From positions 496,001 through 560,000 of the forward strand of contig NZ_QRAP01000002.1 in assembly GCF_003363015.1 (NCBI RefSeq): a stretch of DNA of 64,000 bases, written 5' to 3'. The position numbers were made by a program, and so were the translations under genes. Below are positions 12,528 through 20,858 of the stretch, one piece after another. The DNA comes from Enterobacillus tribolii. GTDB taxonomy: Bacteria > Pseudomonadota > Gammaproteobacteria > Enterobacterales > Enterobacteriaceae. The notes beneath the pieces were generated by a model that searched no databases, was not told where the DNA came from, and saw nothing but the letters and a program-made list of their open reading frames with translations. Each line of letters starts with the position of its first letter. Within the stretch, counting starts at the first letter, position 1.

Positions 12528-12573
12528 CCGAACCGGTTATGCAGGACATCCTGCTGGCCGGTTTTCCTCTTTT
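12528..12573 (+). terminator. Possible terminator after rhiN
   Basis: AACCGG pairs with CCGGTT around an inner GCAGGA/TCCTGC stem, followed by a T/C-rich stretch (TTCCTCTTTTC). A second small hairpin, GGGCGTG/CACGCCC, lies just upstream. The T-run is imperfect, so the call is moderate. Confidence 0.55.
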
Positions 12574-12923
12574 CATTTCTGCAATATGAGATTTTCTAAT
12601 CCACTTCCGGGCAAAGGCTCTGCGGGGGATATCCGTGTCTGATTATCTATTTTGTTACTTATCATATAAATATGTGATTATCTTCATTCATTAGCCAAAG
12701 TTATTATCACTTTTATTCATGCGGTTATTCCCCAAGCCGGCGCTGGAACGGGGTAAAGTTTGTGATAGAGTTCTCACTGTGAAACAGGATGATTTGGTGA
12801 TTTTCTGCTGCATGGCAAGGGATATCTGCCTGGTTTTTCCTTTCTGATTCTGTTCCGTCACACACCATAACGTTGACGCGTGAACCACACGCGCGGGTGC
12901 TTTTTGCTTTACGGGGTAATGCC
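12574..12923. other. AT-rich intergenic region before the AGCS symporter
   Basis: About 350 bases with no supported gene. Open frames on the minus strand here lack ribosome sites and recognisable sequence. It presumably holds the promoter of the downstream symporter; I saw no operator I could name. Confidence 0.4.
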
Positions 12924-14333
12924 ATGATGGATCTTCTGGATAAATGGGTGAATCAGGTTAACAGCCTGCTTTGGGATGAGTTGTTGATTTTTTTACTGGT
13001 CGGTACCGGCATTTATTACACGCTGCGTCTCGGTTTTATTCAGATCCGTCATTTTGGTACGGGGTTAAAGTCTTTGTTCGGCGGCATGACGATGTCGGGC
13101 GGCAAAGCCGACAAACAGGGTATGAGTTCTTTTCAGGCGGTGGCGACCGCCATCGCCGGTCAGGTCGGCACCGGGAACCTGGCCGGTCCGGCTACGGCGA
13201 TTGTCGCCGGCGGCCCCGGCGCGATTTTCTGGATGTGGGTGTCGTCGTTCCTCGGAATGGCAACGATTTACGCCGAAGCGATTCTGGCGCAGAAATTCAA
13301 ATCCAAAGATAAAAACGGCCAGACGGTCGGCGGCCCGGCGTACTACATCGAGCAGGGGCTGAAGTGCCGCTGGCTGGCCTGCCTGTTTGCCGTGCTGATC
13401 ATCCTGGCGCTGGGGCTGATCGGCAACATGGTGCAATCCAACTCCATCGCCGCAGCGTTCGAAGGTTCGCTGGGAATTCCCGGCTGGGTGGTTGGCGTGG
13501 TGCTGGCGATTATCACCGCCTGCGTAATTATGGGCGGCATCCGCAGCATTGCGTCGTTTACCGAGAAGGTAGTGCCGACCATGGCCGTGTTTTACCTGGC
13601 CGGGGCATTACTGATTCTGGCGCTGAATGCGCACTATATTTTGCCGGCGTTCAAAGCGATTTTCGTCGCGGCTTTTAATCCCAGCGCGGTGCTGGGCGGA
13701 GGCGCGGGCATTGCCATTCAGCAGGCGATGCGTTTCGGGATTGCGCGCGGCCTGTTTTCCAACGAGGCCGGTATGGGGTCCACGCCGCATGCCCATGCGG
13801 TGGCGAAAGTGGCCCGTCCGGAGCAGCAGGGCTTCATCGCCATGATGGGCGTGTTCGTGGTGTGCGTGATCGTTACGCTGACCGCGTTGGTCATTATCAC
13901 CTCCGGCATGAAGGCCTGGGACGCCGGCGGCCAGGTACAGCAGGCGTTTACCGGCGTGTTCAGCGGTAAGGGCATCGCGGTAACGCAGCAGGCATACTCG
14001 TATGTTTTCGGCCATGCCGGCAGCCTGTTCATTTCGGCGTCGTTGTTCTTCTTTGCCTTTTCCACCATTATTGGCTGGTATTACTACGCGGAAACCAACG
14101 TGCGTTACCTGTTTAACTCACAAACGGCGGTGCGCATTTATCAGCTGCTGGTGATCGCGTTTATTTTCGTGGCGTCGTTCTTTAAGGTCGATCTGGTGTG
14201 GAACATGGCGGACATGTTTAACGGCCTGATGGTGTTGCCGAACCTGGTGGCGCTGATTTTACTGTCGCCAATCGTTATCCGGCTGACCAGGGCGATAACC
14301 CGCCAGCCGGAAACGGCGTCAGAGGCGGAATAA
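12924..14333 (+). CDS. Alanine/glycine:cation symporter (AGCS family), YaaJ-like
   Basis: Sodium- or proton-coupled amino-acid permease of the inner membrane. The protein has 469 residues with about 10-11 membrane segments. Family signatures are VATAIAGQVGTGNLAGPATAIVAGGPGAIFWMW near residue 80 and ARGLFSNEAGMGSTPHAHAVA near 285. The start at 12924 (MMDLLDKWVNQVN) was chosen over a longer in-frame extension because the family begins with this amphipathic helix; the preceding ribosome site is weak (ACGGGG). E. coli YaaJ is a close relative in length, but which amino acid is carried cannot be told. It may supply glycine or alanine near the glycine-cleavage genes, though no co-transcription is evident. 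Confidence 0.9.
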   Translation: MMDLLDKWVNQVNSLLWDELLIFLLVGTGIYYTLRLGFIQIRHFGTGLKSLFGGMTMSGGKADKQGMSSFQAVATAIAGQVGTGNLAGPATAIVAGGPGAIFWMWVSSFLGMATIYAEAILAQKFKSKDKNGQTVGGPAYYIEQGLKCRWLACLFAVLIILALGLIGNMVQSNSIAAAFEGSLGIPGWVVGVVLAIITACVIMGGIRSIASFTEKVVPTMAVFYLAGALLILALNAHYILPAFKAIFVAAFNPSAVLGGGAGIAIQQAMRFGIARGLFSNEAGMGSTPHAHAVAKVARPEQQGFIAMMGVFVVCVIVTLTALVIITSGMKAWDAGGQVQQAFTGVFSGKGIAVTQQAYSYVFGHAGSLFISASLFFFAFSTIIGWYYYAETNVRYLFNSQTAVRIYQLLVIAFIFVASFFKVDLVWNMADMFNGLMVLPNLVALILLSPIVIRLTRAITRQPETASEAE

Positions 14334-14354
14334 CCAGAGAACGCCCCAGGGCAG

Positions 14355-14387
14355 AGGCCGTGCTTTCACCGCACGGCCTTTGCCGTT
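14355..14387 (+). terminator. Terminator-like hairpin after the AGCS symporter
   Basis: A 9-bp stem AGGCCGTGC / GCACGGCCT with loop TTTCACC is followed by TTTGCCGTTT. It lies between two convergent genes; the T-rich side serves the plus strand. Confidence 0.65.
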
Positions 14388-15032
14388 TCAGACGTAGAGA
14401 TAAATCGCGAAGAAGTGGCACATGCTGCCGCCCAGCACGAAGGCATGCCAGATGGCGTGATTGTAAGGTATGCGCTTACTGACATAGAAGATTACGCCCA
14501 GCGTATAGACCACCCCGCCGATCGCCAGCAGCGTCACCCCGCCGAGAGAGAGTTTCATCGCCAACTGATAAATCACGATCAGCGAGAGCCAGCCCATCAC
14601 CAGGTAAGTCACCACCGACAACACCTCAAAACGATGGGTGAAGGCCAGCTTGAACAGCACGCCCAGCAGCGCCATTCCCCAGATAATCCCCATCAGCCAT
14701 TTGGCGAGCAGGGAATCAAGCCCGACCAACAGAAACGGCGTATAGGTGCCGGCAATCAGCAGGTAGATGGCGCAGTGGTCGAAGGTTTTCAGCCAGCGCT
14801 TGGCGCCCTGGTGCGTGATGGCGTGATACAGCGTTGAGGCGAGAAACAGCAGAATCATGCTGCCGCCGTACAGGCTGTAACTGGTGATTGCGGTAGCGCT
14901 GGCGCCGTCGCTGACCGCCTGCACTAACAATAAAACCAGACCGACGATGCCAAATATAAATCCGATGCCGTGGCTGATGCTGTTGGCAACTTCTTCTGCC
15001 AGCGAATATCCCTGCTGAACGATTTTTGCCAT
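14388..15032 (-). CDS. yqfA: Hemolysin III family membrane protein YqfA
   Basis: Seven-helix inner-membrane protein of the HlyIII/PAQR-related family, 214 residues. Conserved features are [17 protein letters not shown] near the N-terminus, STLYHAI near 68 and the C-terminal [22 protein letters not shown]. The spread His and Ser residues are typical of the metal site in this superfamily. The physiological role is unsettled; hemolytic activity is a family name rather than a shown function here. In E. coli it sits between ygfZ and the gcv region, as here, so it is backbone. It converges on the AGCS symporter gene. Confidence 0.93.
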   Translation of the reverse strand: MAKIVQQGYSLAEEVANSISHGIGFIFGIVGLVLLLVQAVSDGASATAITSYSLYGGSMILLFLASTLYHAITHQGAKRWLKTFDHCAIYLLIAGTYTPFLLVGLDSLLAKWLMGIIWGMALLGVLFKLAFTHRFEVLSVVTYLVMGWLSLIVIYQLAMKLSLGGVTLLAIGGVVYTLGVIFYVSKRIPYNHAIWHAFVLGGSMCHFFAIYLYV

Positions 15033-15486
15033 AGTGCGCCTTACCTCAATGATATGTAACGGGTCTTATTATTGATGCATGTACGGCGGCGTGACGGAAA
15101 CTGCCGTTGGCCGCAAAGTAGACAGAAACAGGTTATCTGAGAATTATTCCAGTGTACACGTGTAAGCTTAAAAAAATGTGTAAATGCCTGTGTTGTCCGT
15201 TTGCCATGCGCCGGCGGTACAAAATAGATGGCGCTGAAGTGTTGCAATAATCACATGATTCGGCGTAATTGTCGGTTTCTTCAAAATCCGCCGGTAACGA
15301 AAACTTATTGATGTGAATGGATTTTGAGCTGATTTTTTCTTTATCTTTAATTTTCAATTAATTGTGGTTTTCCTTTTATTTCCTCACGCTAAATATATTT
15401 GACCGATAACACAGAGTTTGTAGAATCCGCCTGCAATTCATTTCTTTTATTGAGATGGCAATCGATTGCGTGATTGAGAAATTAAT

Positions 15487-15525
15487 CTGTGATCACAGTT
15501 TTTTGTGACCAATGATTTCTATAAT
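15487..15525 (+). promoter_or_regulatory. Likely tsx promoter with CRP-like palindrome
   Basis: A perfect TATAAT hexamer lies at 15520-15525. The palindrome CTGTGATCACAG lies at 15487-15498, followed by a second TGTGA at about 15504. E. coli tsx is controlled by CRP with CytR and by DeoR, so a CRP half-site here is expected, but the classical TGTGA-N6-TCACA spacing is not met. The rest of the 595-base gap between yqfA and tsx shows no gene. Confidence 0.45.
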
Positions 15526-15627
15526 GGCGTCGTTAAACGGCTGACTCAGGGTTTTTAGCAGGCTGTTTGTTGTTCAAATAACATATTTCCTCCGGCTGGG
15601 ATGTTCTCTATTTGCGTGGGTAATCAA

Positions 15628-16521
15628 ATGAAAAAAGCACTTATTGCAGCAGGCGCTCTGATGGCGATGTCATACGGCATGCCCTCTTTTGCCGCCAATG
15701 ATGATAAAAGCGGCGAATTCGTTTCTGACTGGTGGCATCAGAGTGTGAACGTGGTGGGTAGCTATCACACGCGCTTCGGGCCGAAGCTTAATAACGATGT
15801 TTACCTTGAGTATGAGGCGTTTGCCCACAAAGACTGGTTCGATTTTTACGGCTATATCGATGTGCCCAAATTCTTCGGCACCGGCAATACGCCGGATAAA
15901 GGCATCTGGGACAACGGCTCGCCGATGTTCATGGAAATTGAGCCGCGTTTCTCCATTGATAAGCTGCTGGGCGTCGATCTGGGATTTGGTCCGTTCAAAG
16001 AGTGGTACTTCGCCAACAACTATATTTATGACATGGGGAACGGCGACGCCGGTTCACGCCAGAACACCTGGTACATGGGGCTGGGAACGGATATCGACAC
16101 CGGTCTGCCGTTCTCCCTTTCCGCCAACGTCTATGCCAAATACCAGTGGCAGAACTACAACGCGGCCAACGAATACGGCTGGGACGGGTATCGCTTCAAG
16201 GTGAAATACTTCGTGCCGCTGACGTCGTTGTGGGGCGGCAACCTGAGCTATATCGGATTCACCAACTTTGACTGGGGTTCCGATCTGGGCGATAAGGATT
16301 TCCGCGACAATAACGGCCGTAAAGCGCGTACCAATAATTCCATCGCGTCCAGCCATATCCTGGCGCTGAACTACGATCACTGGCACTACTCATTCGTGGC
16401 GCGTTACTTCCATAACGGCGGACAGTGGGCAGACGGCGCAGAGCTGAACTTCGGCGACGGCGACTTCAAGGTGAAGTCAACGGGCTGGGGGTACTACCTG
16501 GTCGTTGGTTACAACTTCTGA
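15628..16521 (+). CDS. tsx: Nucleoside-specific outer-membrane channel Tsx
   Basis: Outer-membrane beta-barrel channel for nucleosides and deoxynucleosides. The 297-residue precursor begins with a signal peptide ([22 protein letters not shown]) and then [20 protein letters not shown], the hallmark of Tsx. The sequence ends in the barrel terminus [14 protein letters not shown] with a C-terminal Phe. E. coli Tsx has 294 residues. An in-frame ATG 27 bases upstream (15601) would spoil the signal peptide, so 15628 was chosen although its ribosome site is weak. It is not in this position in E. coli, so it has moved relative to that genome. A second nucleoside uptake set lies at 27-31 kb. Confidence 0.95.
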   Translation: MKKALIAAGALMAMSYGMPSFAANDDKSGEFVSDWWHQSVNVVGSYHTRFGPKLNNDVYLEYEAFAHKDWFDFYGYIDVPKFFGTGNTPDKGIWDNGSPMFMEIEPRFSIDKLLGVDLGFGPFKEWYFANNYIYDMGNGDAGSRQNTWYMGLGTDIDTGLPFSLSANVYAKYQWQNYNAANEYGWDGYRFKVKYFVPLTSLWGGNLSYIGFTNFDWGSDLGDKDFRDNNGRKARTNNSIASSHILALNYDHWHYSFVARYFHNGGQWADGAELNFGDGDFKVKSTGWGYYLVVGYNF

Positions 16522-16527
16522 TTTTCT

Positions 16528-16568
16528 CCCGCGTTATTCCCCCCTTTTCCGGCGGGGAATGACGCGGG
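16528..16568. terminator. Long hairpin between convergent tsx and ygfZ
   Basis: A 15-bp stem (CCCGCGT-T-ATTCCCC paired with GGGGAAT-G-ACGCGGG, one T-G wobble) spans nearly the whole 56-base gap. No T-run follows on either strand, so it may act as a roadblock or a 3' mRNA stabiliser, not a classical intrinsic terminator. Confidence 0.55.
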
Positions 16569-16577
16569 CAGCACCGG

Positions 16578-17570
16578 TTACTCTTCTTCGTTAAGCGAAT
16601 AAGGCAGCGGCTGGATCGACAGGGAGCTGCTGCCGTCGTCACGCACGCGCAACACGCTGTCAGGCGCTAAGTCGTTATTGAGAACGGCCTGCACGCTGAG
16701 CGTTCCGTCACTCAGTTTTACCGCCGCCAGCACGCTGCCGGTGCGGCGCCAGTTATCGCCCAGCTTCAGCTCCAGTTCGTCGCCCGCCTGCGGAATGACG
16801 GAGGCGTTGCCGCTCAGCAGGTAAAGCGCGCGCTTGTTGGCCCCGCGGTACTTTGCCCTGGCGACCGTCTCCTGCCCGGTATAGCAACCTTTGGTGAAAC
16901 TGATTCCGCCCAGCGCATGCAGGTTTACCGCCTGAGGAATAAACTGCGCGCCGTTTTCCTTGTCGATAACCGGGTTACCGGCCTCGATTTCCAGCGCCAG
17001 CCACTGCTGGCCGTCGCTGAGCTGCGCCTGACCTTCCAGCTTATCAACGAGCTGTGCCGCCAGTTCTGGAGTGGCGACTAACAAATAGCGCTCCGCCGGC
17101 GCAGAGAAATGGAGCAGGGTATTGCCTTCATGCTCAACGACCGGATGTTCCGCCGTAGGACGCTGCGGAAACCAGGCGGCCAGCGCCGCACCGGCCTGAA
17201 AACCGGCGACGCCGAGCAGAATCGCGTCTTCGTCCGCTGCGATGGTCACTTTGGAAAATACCGCGTATTTCTTCAGCTCAGGCAACTGGGTTTTCAGCAT
17301 GCTGCGGCGTTCCACGTAGGAGAAGCCGTCGTTGCGGTGGAACAGACGTAAATCGCTCCACATTTTTCCTTTGGCGTCACAGTGGCCGCACAGGGTATGC
17401 GCGTCGGCGGGCAGGGCGTCGAGATCCGCTGTCAGCTGGCCCTGCAGATATTTAACGGCGTCGGGGCCGGTGACGTTGACCAGCGCCCAGTCGTTCAGGG
17501 ATATCAGCGTCAGGGGAAGATGGCTCGCCGCTACGGGTTGGCGCGGAGAAAAAGGGTATTTAAGGGTCAT
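16578..17570 (-). CDS. ygfZ: tRNA-modifying / Fe-S helper protein YgfZ (folate-binding)
   Basis: Folate-binding protein of the COG0354/GcvT-like fold needed for activity of some Fe-S enzymes such as MiaB. The protein has 330 residues. The family signature K-G-C-Y-x-G-Q is present as [19 protein letters not shown] around residue 225, with the functional Cys. The N-terminal [27 protein letters not shown] aligns with the T-protein fold. It is divergent from sdhE, as in E. coli. About 300 bases separate the two genes, with no further gene; a TTGACA hexamer at 17749 could be part of the sdhE promoter, but I found no good -10 at the right distance. Confidence 0.95.
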   Translation of the reverse strand: MTLKYPFSPRQPVAASHLPLTLISLNDWALVNVTGPDAVKYLQGQLTADLDALPADAHTLCGHCDAKGKMWSDLRLFHRNDGFSYVERRSMLKTQLPELKKYAVFSKVTIAADEDAILLGVAGFQAGAALAAWFPQRPTAEHPVVEHEGNTLLHFSAPAERYLLVATPELAAQLVDKLEGQAQLSDGQQWLALEIEAGNPVIDKENGAQFIPQAVNLHALGGISFTKGCYTGQETVARAKYRGANKRALYLLSGNASVIPQAGDELELKLGDNWRRTGSVLAAVKLSDGTLSVQAVLNNDLAPDSVLRVRDDGSSSLSIQPLPYSLNEEE

Positions 17571-17872
17571 GATGTGTTCCTGCTAAATAGGGCACGGCGT
17601 GCCGGCCCAGATGGCTGAACCGGATTGCTTCATGGTAGATAGCTTCATGTTAAAAGAGGGCGGAAAGAATGCAAACGGAAATCTTTCTGGAACCGGCTTC
17701 CCGATCCGGTGTTTGGCAGATTTAACGTACCGGCGCATTTTGCTATCCTTGACAGTTCGTGTTGCCCGGCATTTTCTTTTCTCCGCATCAGGGTATATTG
17801 CACCGGCGTTATCGGTGCCGCCCCGGAAGTGTGGCCGGCGTCTGTGTTAATCAGAAGAGGTTCCTTTAAATC

Positions 17873-18139
17873 ATGGATATTGATAATAAAGCACGGATCC
17901 ACTGGGCATGCCGTCGCGGTATGCGTGAGCTTGATGTTTCTATCATGCCTTTTTTCGAGCATGACTATGATTCGCTGAGCGATGAGGAAAAGCGCGTTTT
18001 CGTGCGTTTACTGGAATGTGATGATCCGGACCTGTTTAACTGGCTGATGAATCACGGGGCACCTCAGGATGAGGATATGAAGCGCATGATTGCGCTGATT
18101 CAGACGCGAAATCAAGCCCGTGGCCCTCTGGCGTTGTGA
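17873..18139 (+). CDS. sdhE: FAD assembly factor SdhE
   Basis: Small cytosolic protein (88 residues) that promotes covalent attachment of FAD to succinate dehydrogenase and fumarate reductase flavoproteins. The defining RGxxE motif is visible as RRGMRELD near residue 15, followed by [14 protein letters not shown] and [14 protein letters not shown]. Its 3' end overlaps the cptA start by 20 bases, so the two are translationally coupled; this pairing was first studied in Serratia, where SdhE (YgfY) affects prodigiosin production. Confidence 0.96.
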   Translation: MDIDNKARIHWACRRGMRELDVSIMPFFEHDYDSLSDEEKRVFVRLLECDDPDLFNWLMNHGAPQDEDMKRMIALIQTRNQARGPLAL

Positions 18140-18539
18140 TATCCGGGTTTCGTGGCGTACGCAGCTGGTTTTTCTGCTCGGTCACGGCGCCCTGATTTTA
18201 CTGATCCTGCTGTCGCCTTGGCCGGAAAGCTATGGCGTTTACTGGCTGCTTCCGCTGGTGCTGCTGGTATTCGCCTGCATCCGCAGCCAGACGCTGATTG
18301 CGAAAAATCAGGGAGAGCTGAGTCTGGCGCCGGAAGGGGAGCTACGCTGGAAAGGGACGTCGTGGGTACTGTGCCGGACGTATCACATGAGCGATTTCGG
18401 CGTGCTGTTGTCGCTCAGGGCGAAAAATACCGGCCGGAGCAAGCGCCTGTGGCTTGCCGCGGACAGTATGCGGCCCGATGAGTGGCGCCGGTTGCGTCAG
18501 TATCTGCTGTTCCCCGGCTCTGTTTCGCCGGAAATGTGA
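18120..18539 (+). CDS. cptA: YgfX / CptA membrane protein
   Basis: Small inner-membrane protein of 139 residues with two adjacent hydrophobic segments (about 16-33 and 38-55) and a soluble C-terminal part ending [21 protein letters not shown]. It uses a GTG start inside the end of sdhE (20-base overlap). E. coli YgfX/CptA was proposed as a toxin acting on MreB/FtsZ with SdhE (CptB) as antitoxin; work in Serratia instead links YgfX to SdhE function and pigment control. The sequence cannot decide between these. Confidence 0.93.
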   Translation: MALWRCDIRVSWRTQLVFLLGHGALILLILLSPWPESYGVYWLLPLVLLVFACIRSQTLIAKNQGELSLAPEGELRWKGTSWVLCRTYHMSDFGVLLSLRAKNTGRSKRLWLAADSMRPDEWRRLRQYLLFPGSVSPEM

Positions 18540-18556
18540 AATGAAAACGCAGGCGA

Positions 18557-19075
18557 TCACAGCAGCGCGTCGATCTCCTGCATGATCTGAATACACCACT
18601 GTTGCAGCCGTTCGTCGCTCAGGTCGTATTGGTTTACCTCATCCAGCGCCAGCCCGACGAAGCGTGTGCCGTCCGGCGTAAGCGGTTTGGGGCTGGTGAA
18701 CTCATAACCTTCGGTAGGCCAGTAGCCGACGAACGTGACGCCCAGCGGCGCCAGGCGATCGTGCAGCATGCCCAGGGCGTCGAGGAACCATTCGCCGTAC
18801 CCCAGTTGGTCGCCCATGCCGAACATAGCGACGATTTTTCCTTTCAGGTTCAGCTCAGGCAGCCGCTCCCACACCGCTTCCCAGTCTTCCTGAATTTCGC
18901 CGAAATCCCAGGTGGGGATGCCCAGAATCAGGATATCGTACGTTTCCATCAGGTCGGGTGAATCATCTTTCAGGTTATGCAGCGTAATCAGCTCTTCGCC
19001 GAGCGTCTCGCGGATTTTTTCCGCCGCCATTTCGGTGTAGCAGGTGCTGGAACCATAAAACAGACCAATTTTCAT
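18557..19075 (-). CDS. fldB: Flavodoxin FldB
   Basis: FMN-containing electron carrier, 172 residues. The phosphate-binding loop is [18 protein letters not shown] at residues 4-21, and the isoalloxazine-contacting loops are [16 protein letters not shown] and [15 protein letters not shown]. It has the long-chain flavodoxin insert. FldB is the less abundant of the two enterobacterial flavodoxins and belongs to the SoxRS regulon in E. coli. It is divergent from xerD and convergent with cptA, the E. coli arrangement. Confidence 0.95.
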   Translation of the reverse strand: MKIGLFYGSSTCYTEMAAEKIRETLGEELITLHNLKDDSPDLMETYDILILGIPTWDFGEIQEDWEAVWERLPELNLKGKIVAMFGMGDQLGYGEWFLDALGMLHDRLAPLGVTFVGYWPTEGYEFTSPKPLTPDGTRFVGLALDEVNQYDLSDERLQQWCIQIMQEIDALL

Positions 19076-19205
19076 ACCGTATCACTATTCCGTATTACTA
19101 TTGCGTTGTCAGGGCCGGGCGGCAGTGTACCAGATTTGAATCCTCCGCAGGCATCATGCACACTAAGCGACGGAATGTAACAGCGGTAACTAACAGGGTG
19201 GATGC

Positions 19206-20105
19206 GTGCAGCAGCAGGATCAGGCTCTTATCGAACAGTTTCTTGATGCGATATGGCTGGAGCGAAATCTGGCCGAGAATACGCTGGCGTCCTATCGTCT
19301 GGATTTGCAGGCGTTGGCCCAGTGGCTGGCGCACCACGGCTCCTCGCTGGAACAGGCCGGAACTGAAGAGCTTCTGGGGTTCCTGGCCGAGAGGGTGGAC
19401 GGCGGTTACAAGGCCAGCAGTTCAGCGCGTTTGCTGAGTGCGATGCGCCGCCTTTACCAATATTTTTACCGGGAAAAAATGCGCGCGGACGATCCTTCCG
19501 CGTTGCTGTCATCGCCAAAACTTCCCCGCCGCCTGCCCAAGGACTTGAGCGAAGCGCAGGTGGAATCGCTGTTGCAGGCGCCGGACACGGAAACGCCGCT
19601 GGAATTACGCGACAAGGCGATGATGGAAGTGCTGTATGCCACCGGGCTGCGGGTTTCCGAGCTGGTGGGGCTGACGCAGGGCGATGTCAGCCTGCGTCAG
19701 GGCGTGGTGAGAGTGATTGGTAAAGGCAACAAAGAACGTCTGGTGCCGCTGGGCGAAGAGGCGGTGTACTGGCTGGAGAACTATCTGGAATACGGGCGCC
19801 CCTGGCTGGTGAACGGGCAGACCGTCGACGTACTTTTTCCCAGCAGCCGGGCGCAAAAGATGACCCGCCAGACCTTTTGGCACCGGATCAAACATTATGC
19901 GGTGCTGGCGGGGATCGACGGCGATCGCCTCTCGCCGCACGTTTTGCGTCATGCATTTGCCACACATTTGTTGAACCATGGCGCGGATCTCCGTGTCGTA
20001 CAAATGTTACTCGGGCACAGCGACTTATCGACGACCCAAATTTATACTCATGTAGCCACAGAACGGCTGAAGCAGCTACATCAACAACACCATCCGCGGG
20101 CCTGA
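19206..20105 (+). CDS. xerD: Site-specific tyrosine recombinase XerD
   Basis: Recombinase that with XerC resolves chromosome dimers at dif under FtsK control. The protein has 299 residues, starting from GTG at 19206. It has the N-terminal SAM-like core-binding domain (1-85) and the catalytic domain with R in ATGLRVSELVGL, H-x-x-R in LSPHVLRHAFATHLLNHG, and H plus the nucleophilic Y in MLLGHSDLSTTQIYTHV. First gene of xerD-dsbC-recJ. Confidence 0.97.
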   Translation: MQQQDQALIEQFLDAIWLERNLAENTLASYRLDLQALAQWLAHHGSSLEQAGTEELLGFLAERVDGGYKASSSARLLSAMRRLYQYFYREKMRADDPSALLSSPKLPRRLPKDLSEAQVESLLQAPDTETPLELRDKAMMEVLYATGLRVSELVGLTQGDVSLRQGVVRVIGKGNKERLVPLGEEAVYWLENYLEYGRPWLVNGQTVDVLFPSSRAQKMTRQTFWHRIKHYAVLAGIDGDRLSPHVLRHAFATHLLNHGADLRVVQMLLGHSDLSTTQIYTHVATERLKQLHQQHHPRA

Positions 20106-20133
20106 CGGCCGTGGAACGGAAAGGAAGAATCGG

Positions 20134-20853
20134 ATGAAAAAAGGTTTGTTTGTACTCTCTCTTTTGGCGGCAACAATCACCGGCGCCGCCCATGCCGATG
20201 ATGCAAGCATCATGCAGGCACTGAAAGGGTTGGGTATCAATAAGGCGGAGATTAAGCCTTCTCCCGTAGCAGGGCTTCAGACGGTATTTACCGATAACGG
20301 CGTGTTGTACGTCACCAGCGACGGCACGCATATTCTGCAGGGGCCGATGTATGACGTCAGCGGCAAAATGCCGGTCAACGTGACGAATCAACTGCTGAAC
20401 CAGCGTCTGGAGAAGCTGGAACCGGAGATGATCGTCTATAAAGCGCCGAAAGAGAAATACGCCATCACCGTTTTCACCGATATCACCTGCGGCTACTGCC
20501 ACAAGCTGCATTCGCAGATGAAAGAGTATAACGACCTTGGGATCACCGTGCGTTATCTGGCCTTCCCACGCCAGGGGCTGAGCTCGCAGGCGGAGAAGGA
20601 CATGCAGTCGATCTGGTGCGTGGCCGAGCGCAACAAGGCGATGGACGCCGCGATGAAAGGCGACAGCATTTCGCCGGCGACCTGTAAGTCGGATATCAAA
20701 AAGCATTACGAACTGGGCGTTCAGTTCGGCATTCAGGGGACGCCCGCGCTGGTGTTGAGCAACGGCATGGTGATTCCGGGCTATCAGGGGCCGAAGGAGA
20801 TGCTGGCGATGCTCGATGCCCAGTCCCAGTTACTTAAAGCGTCGGGTGGTTAA
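20134..20853 (+). CDS. dsbC: Periplasmic thiol:disulfide interchange protein DsbC
   Basis: Homodimeric disulfide isomerase of the periplasm. The precursor has 239 residues with signal peptide MKKGLFVLSLLAATITGAAHA, an N-terminal dimerisation domain, and a thioredoxin domain bearing the CGYC active site in TDITCGYCHKLH (about residue 118). A second Cys pair lies downstream (SIWCVAER, SPATCKSD). The cis-Pro loop is GIQGTPALVLSNG. It lies between xerD and recJ as in E. coli; recJ follows by 5 bases. Confidence 0.97.
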   Translation: MKKGLFVLSLLAATITGAAHADDASIMQALKGLGINKAEIKPSPVAGLQTVFTDNGVLYVTSDGTHILQGPMYDVSGKMPVNVTNQLLNQRLEKLEPEMIVYKAPKEKYAITVFTDITCGYCHKLHSQMKEYNDLGITVRYLAFPRQGLSSQAEKDMQSIWCVAERNKAMDAAMKGDSISPATCKSDIKKHYELGVQFGIQGTPALVLSNGMVIPGYQGPKEMLAMLDAQSQLLKASGG

Positions 20854-20858
20854 CGACG

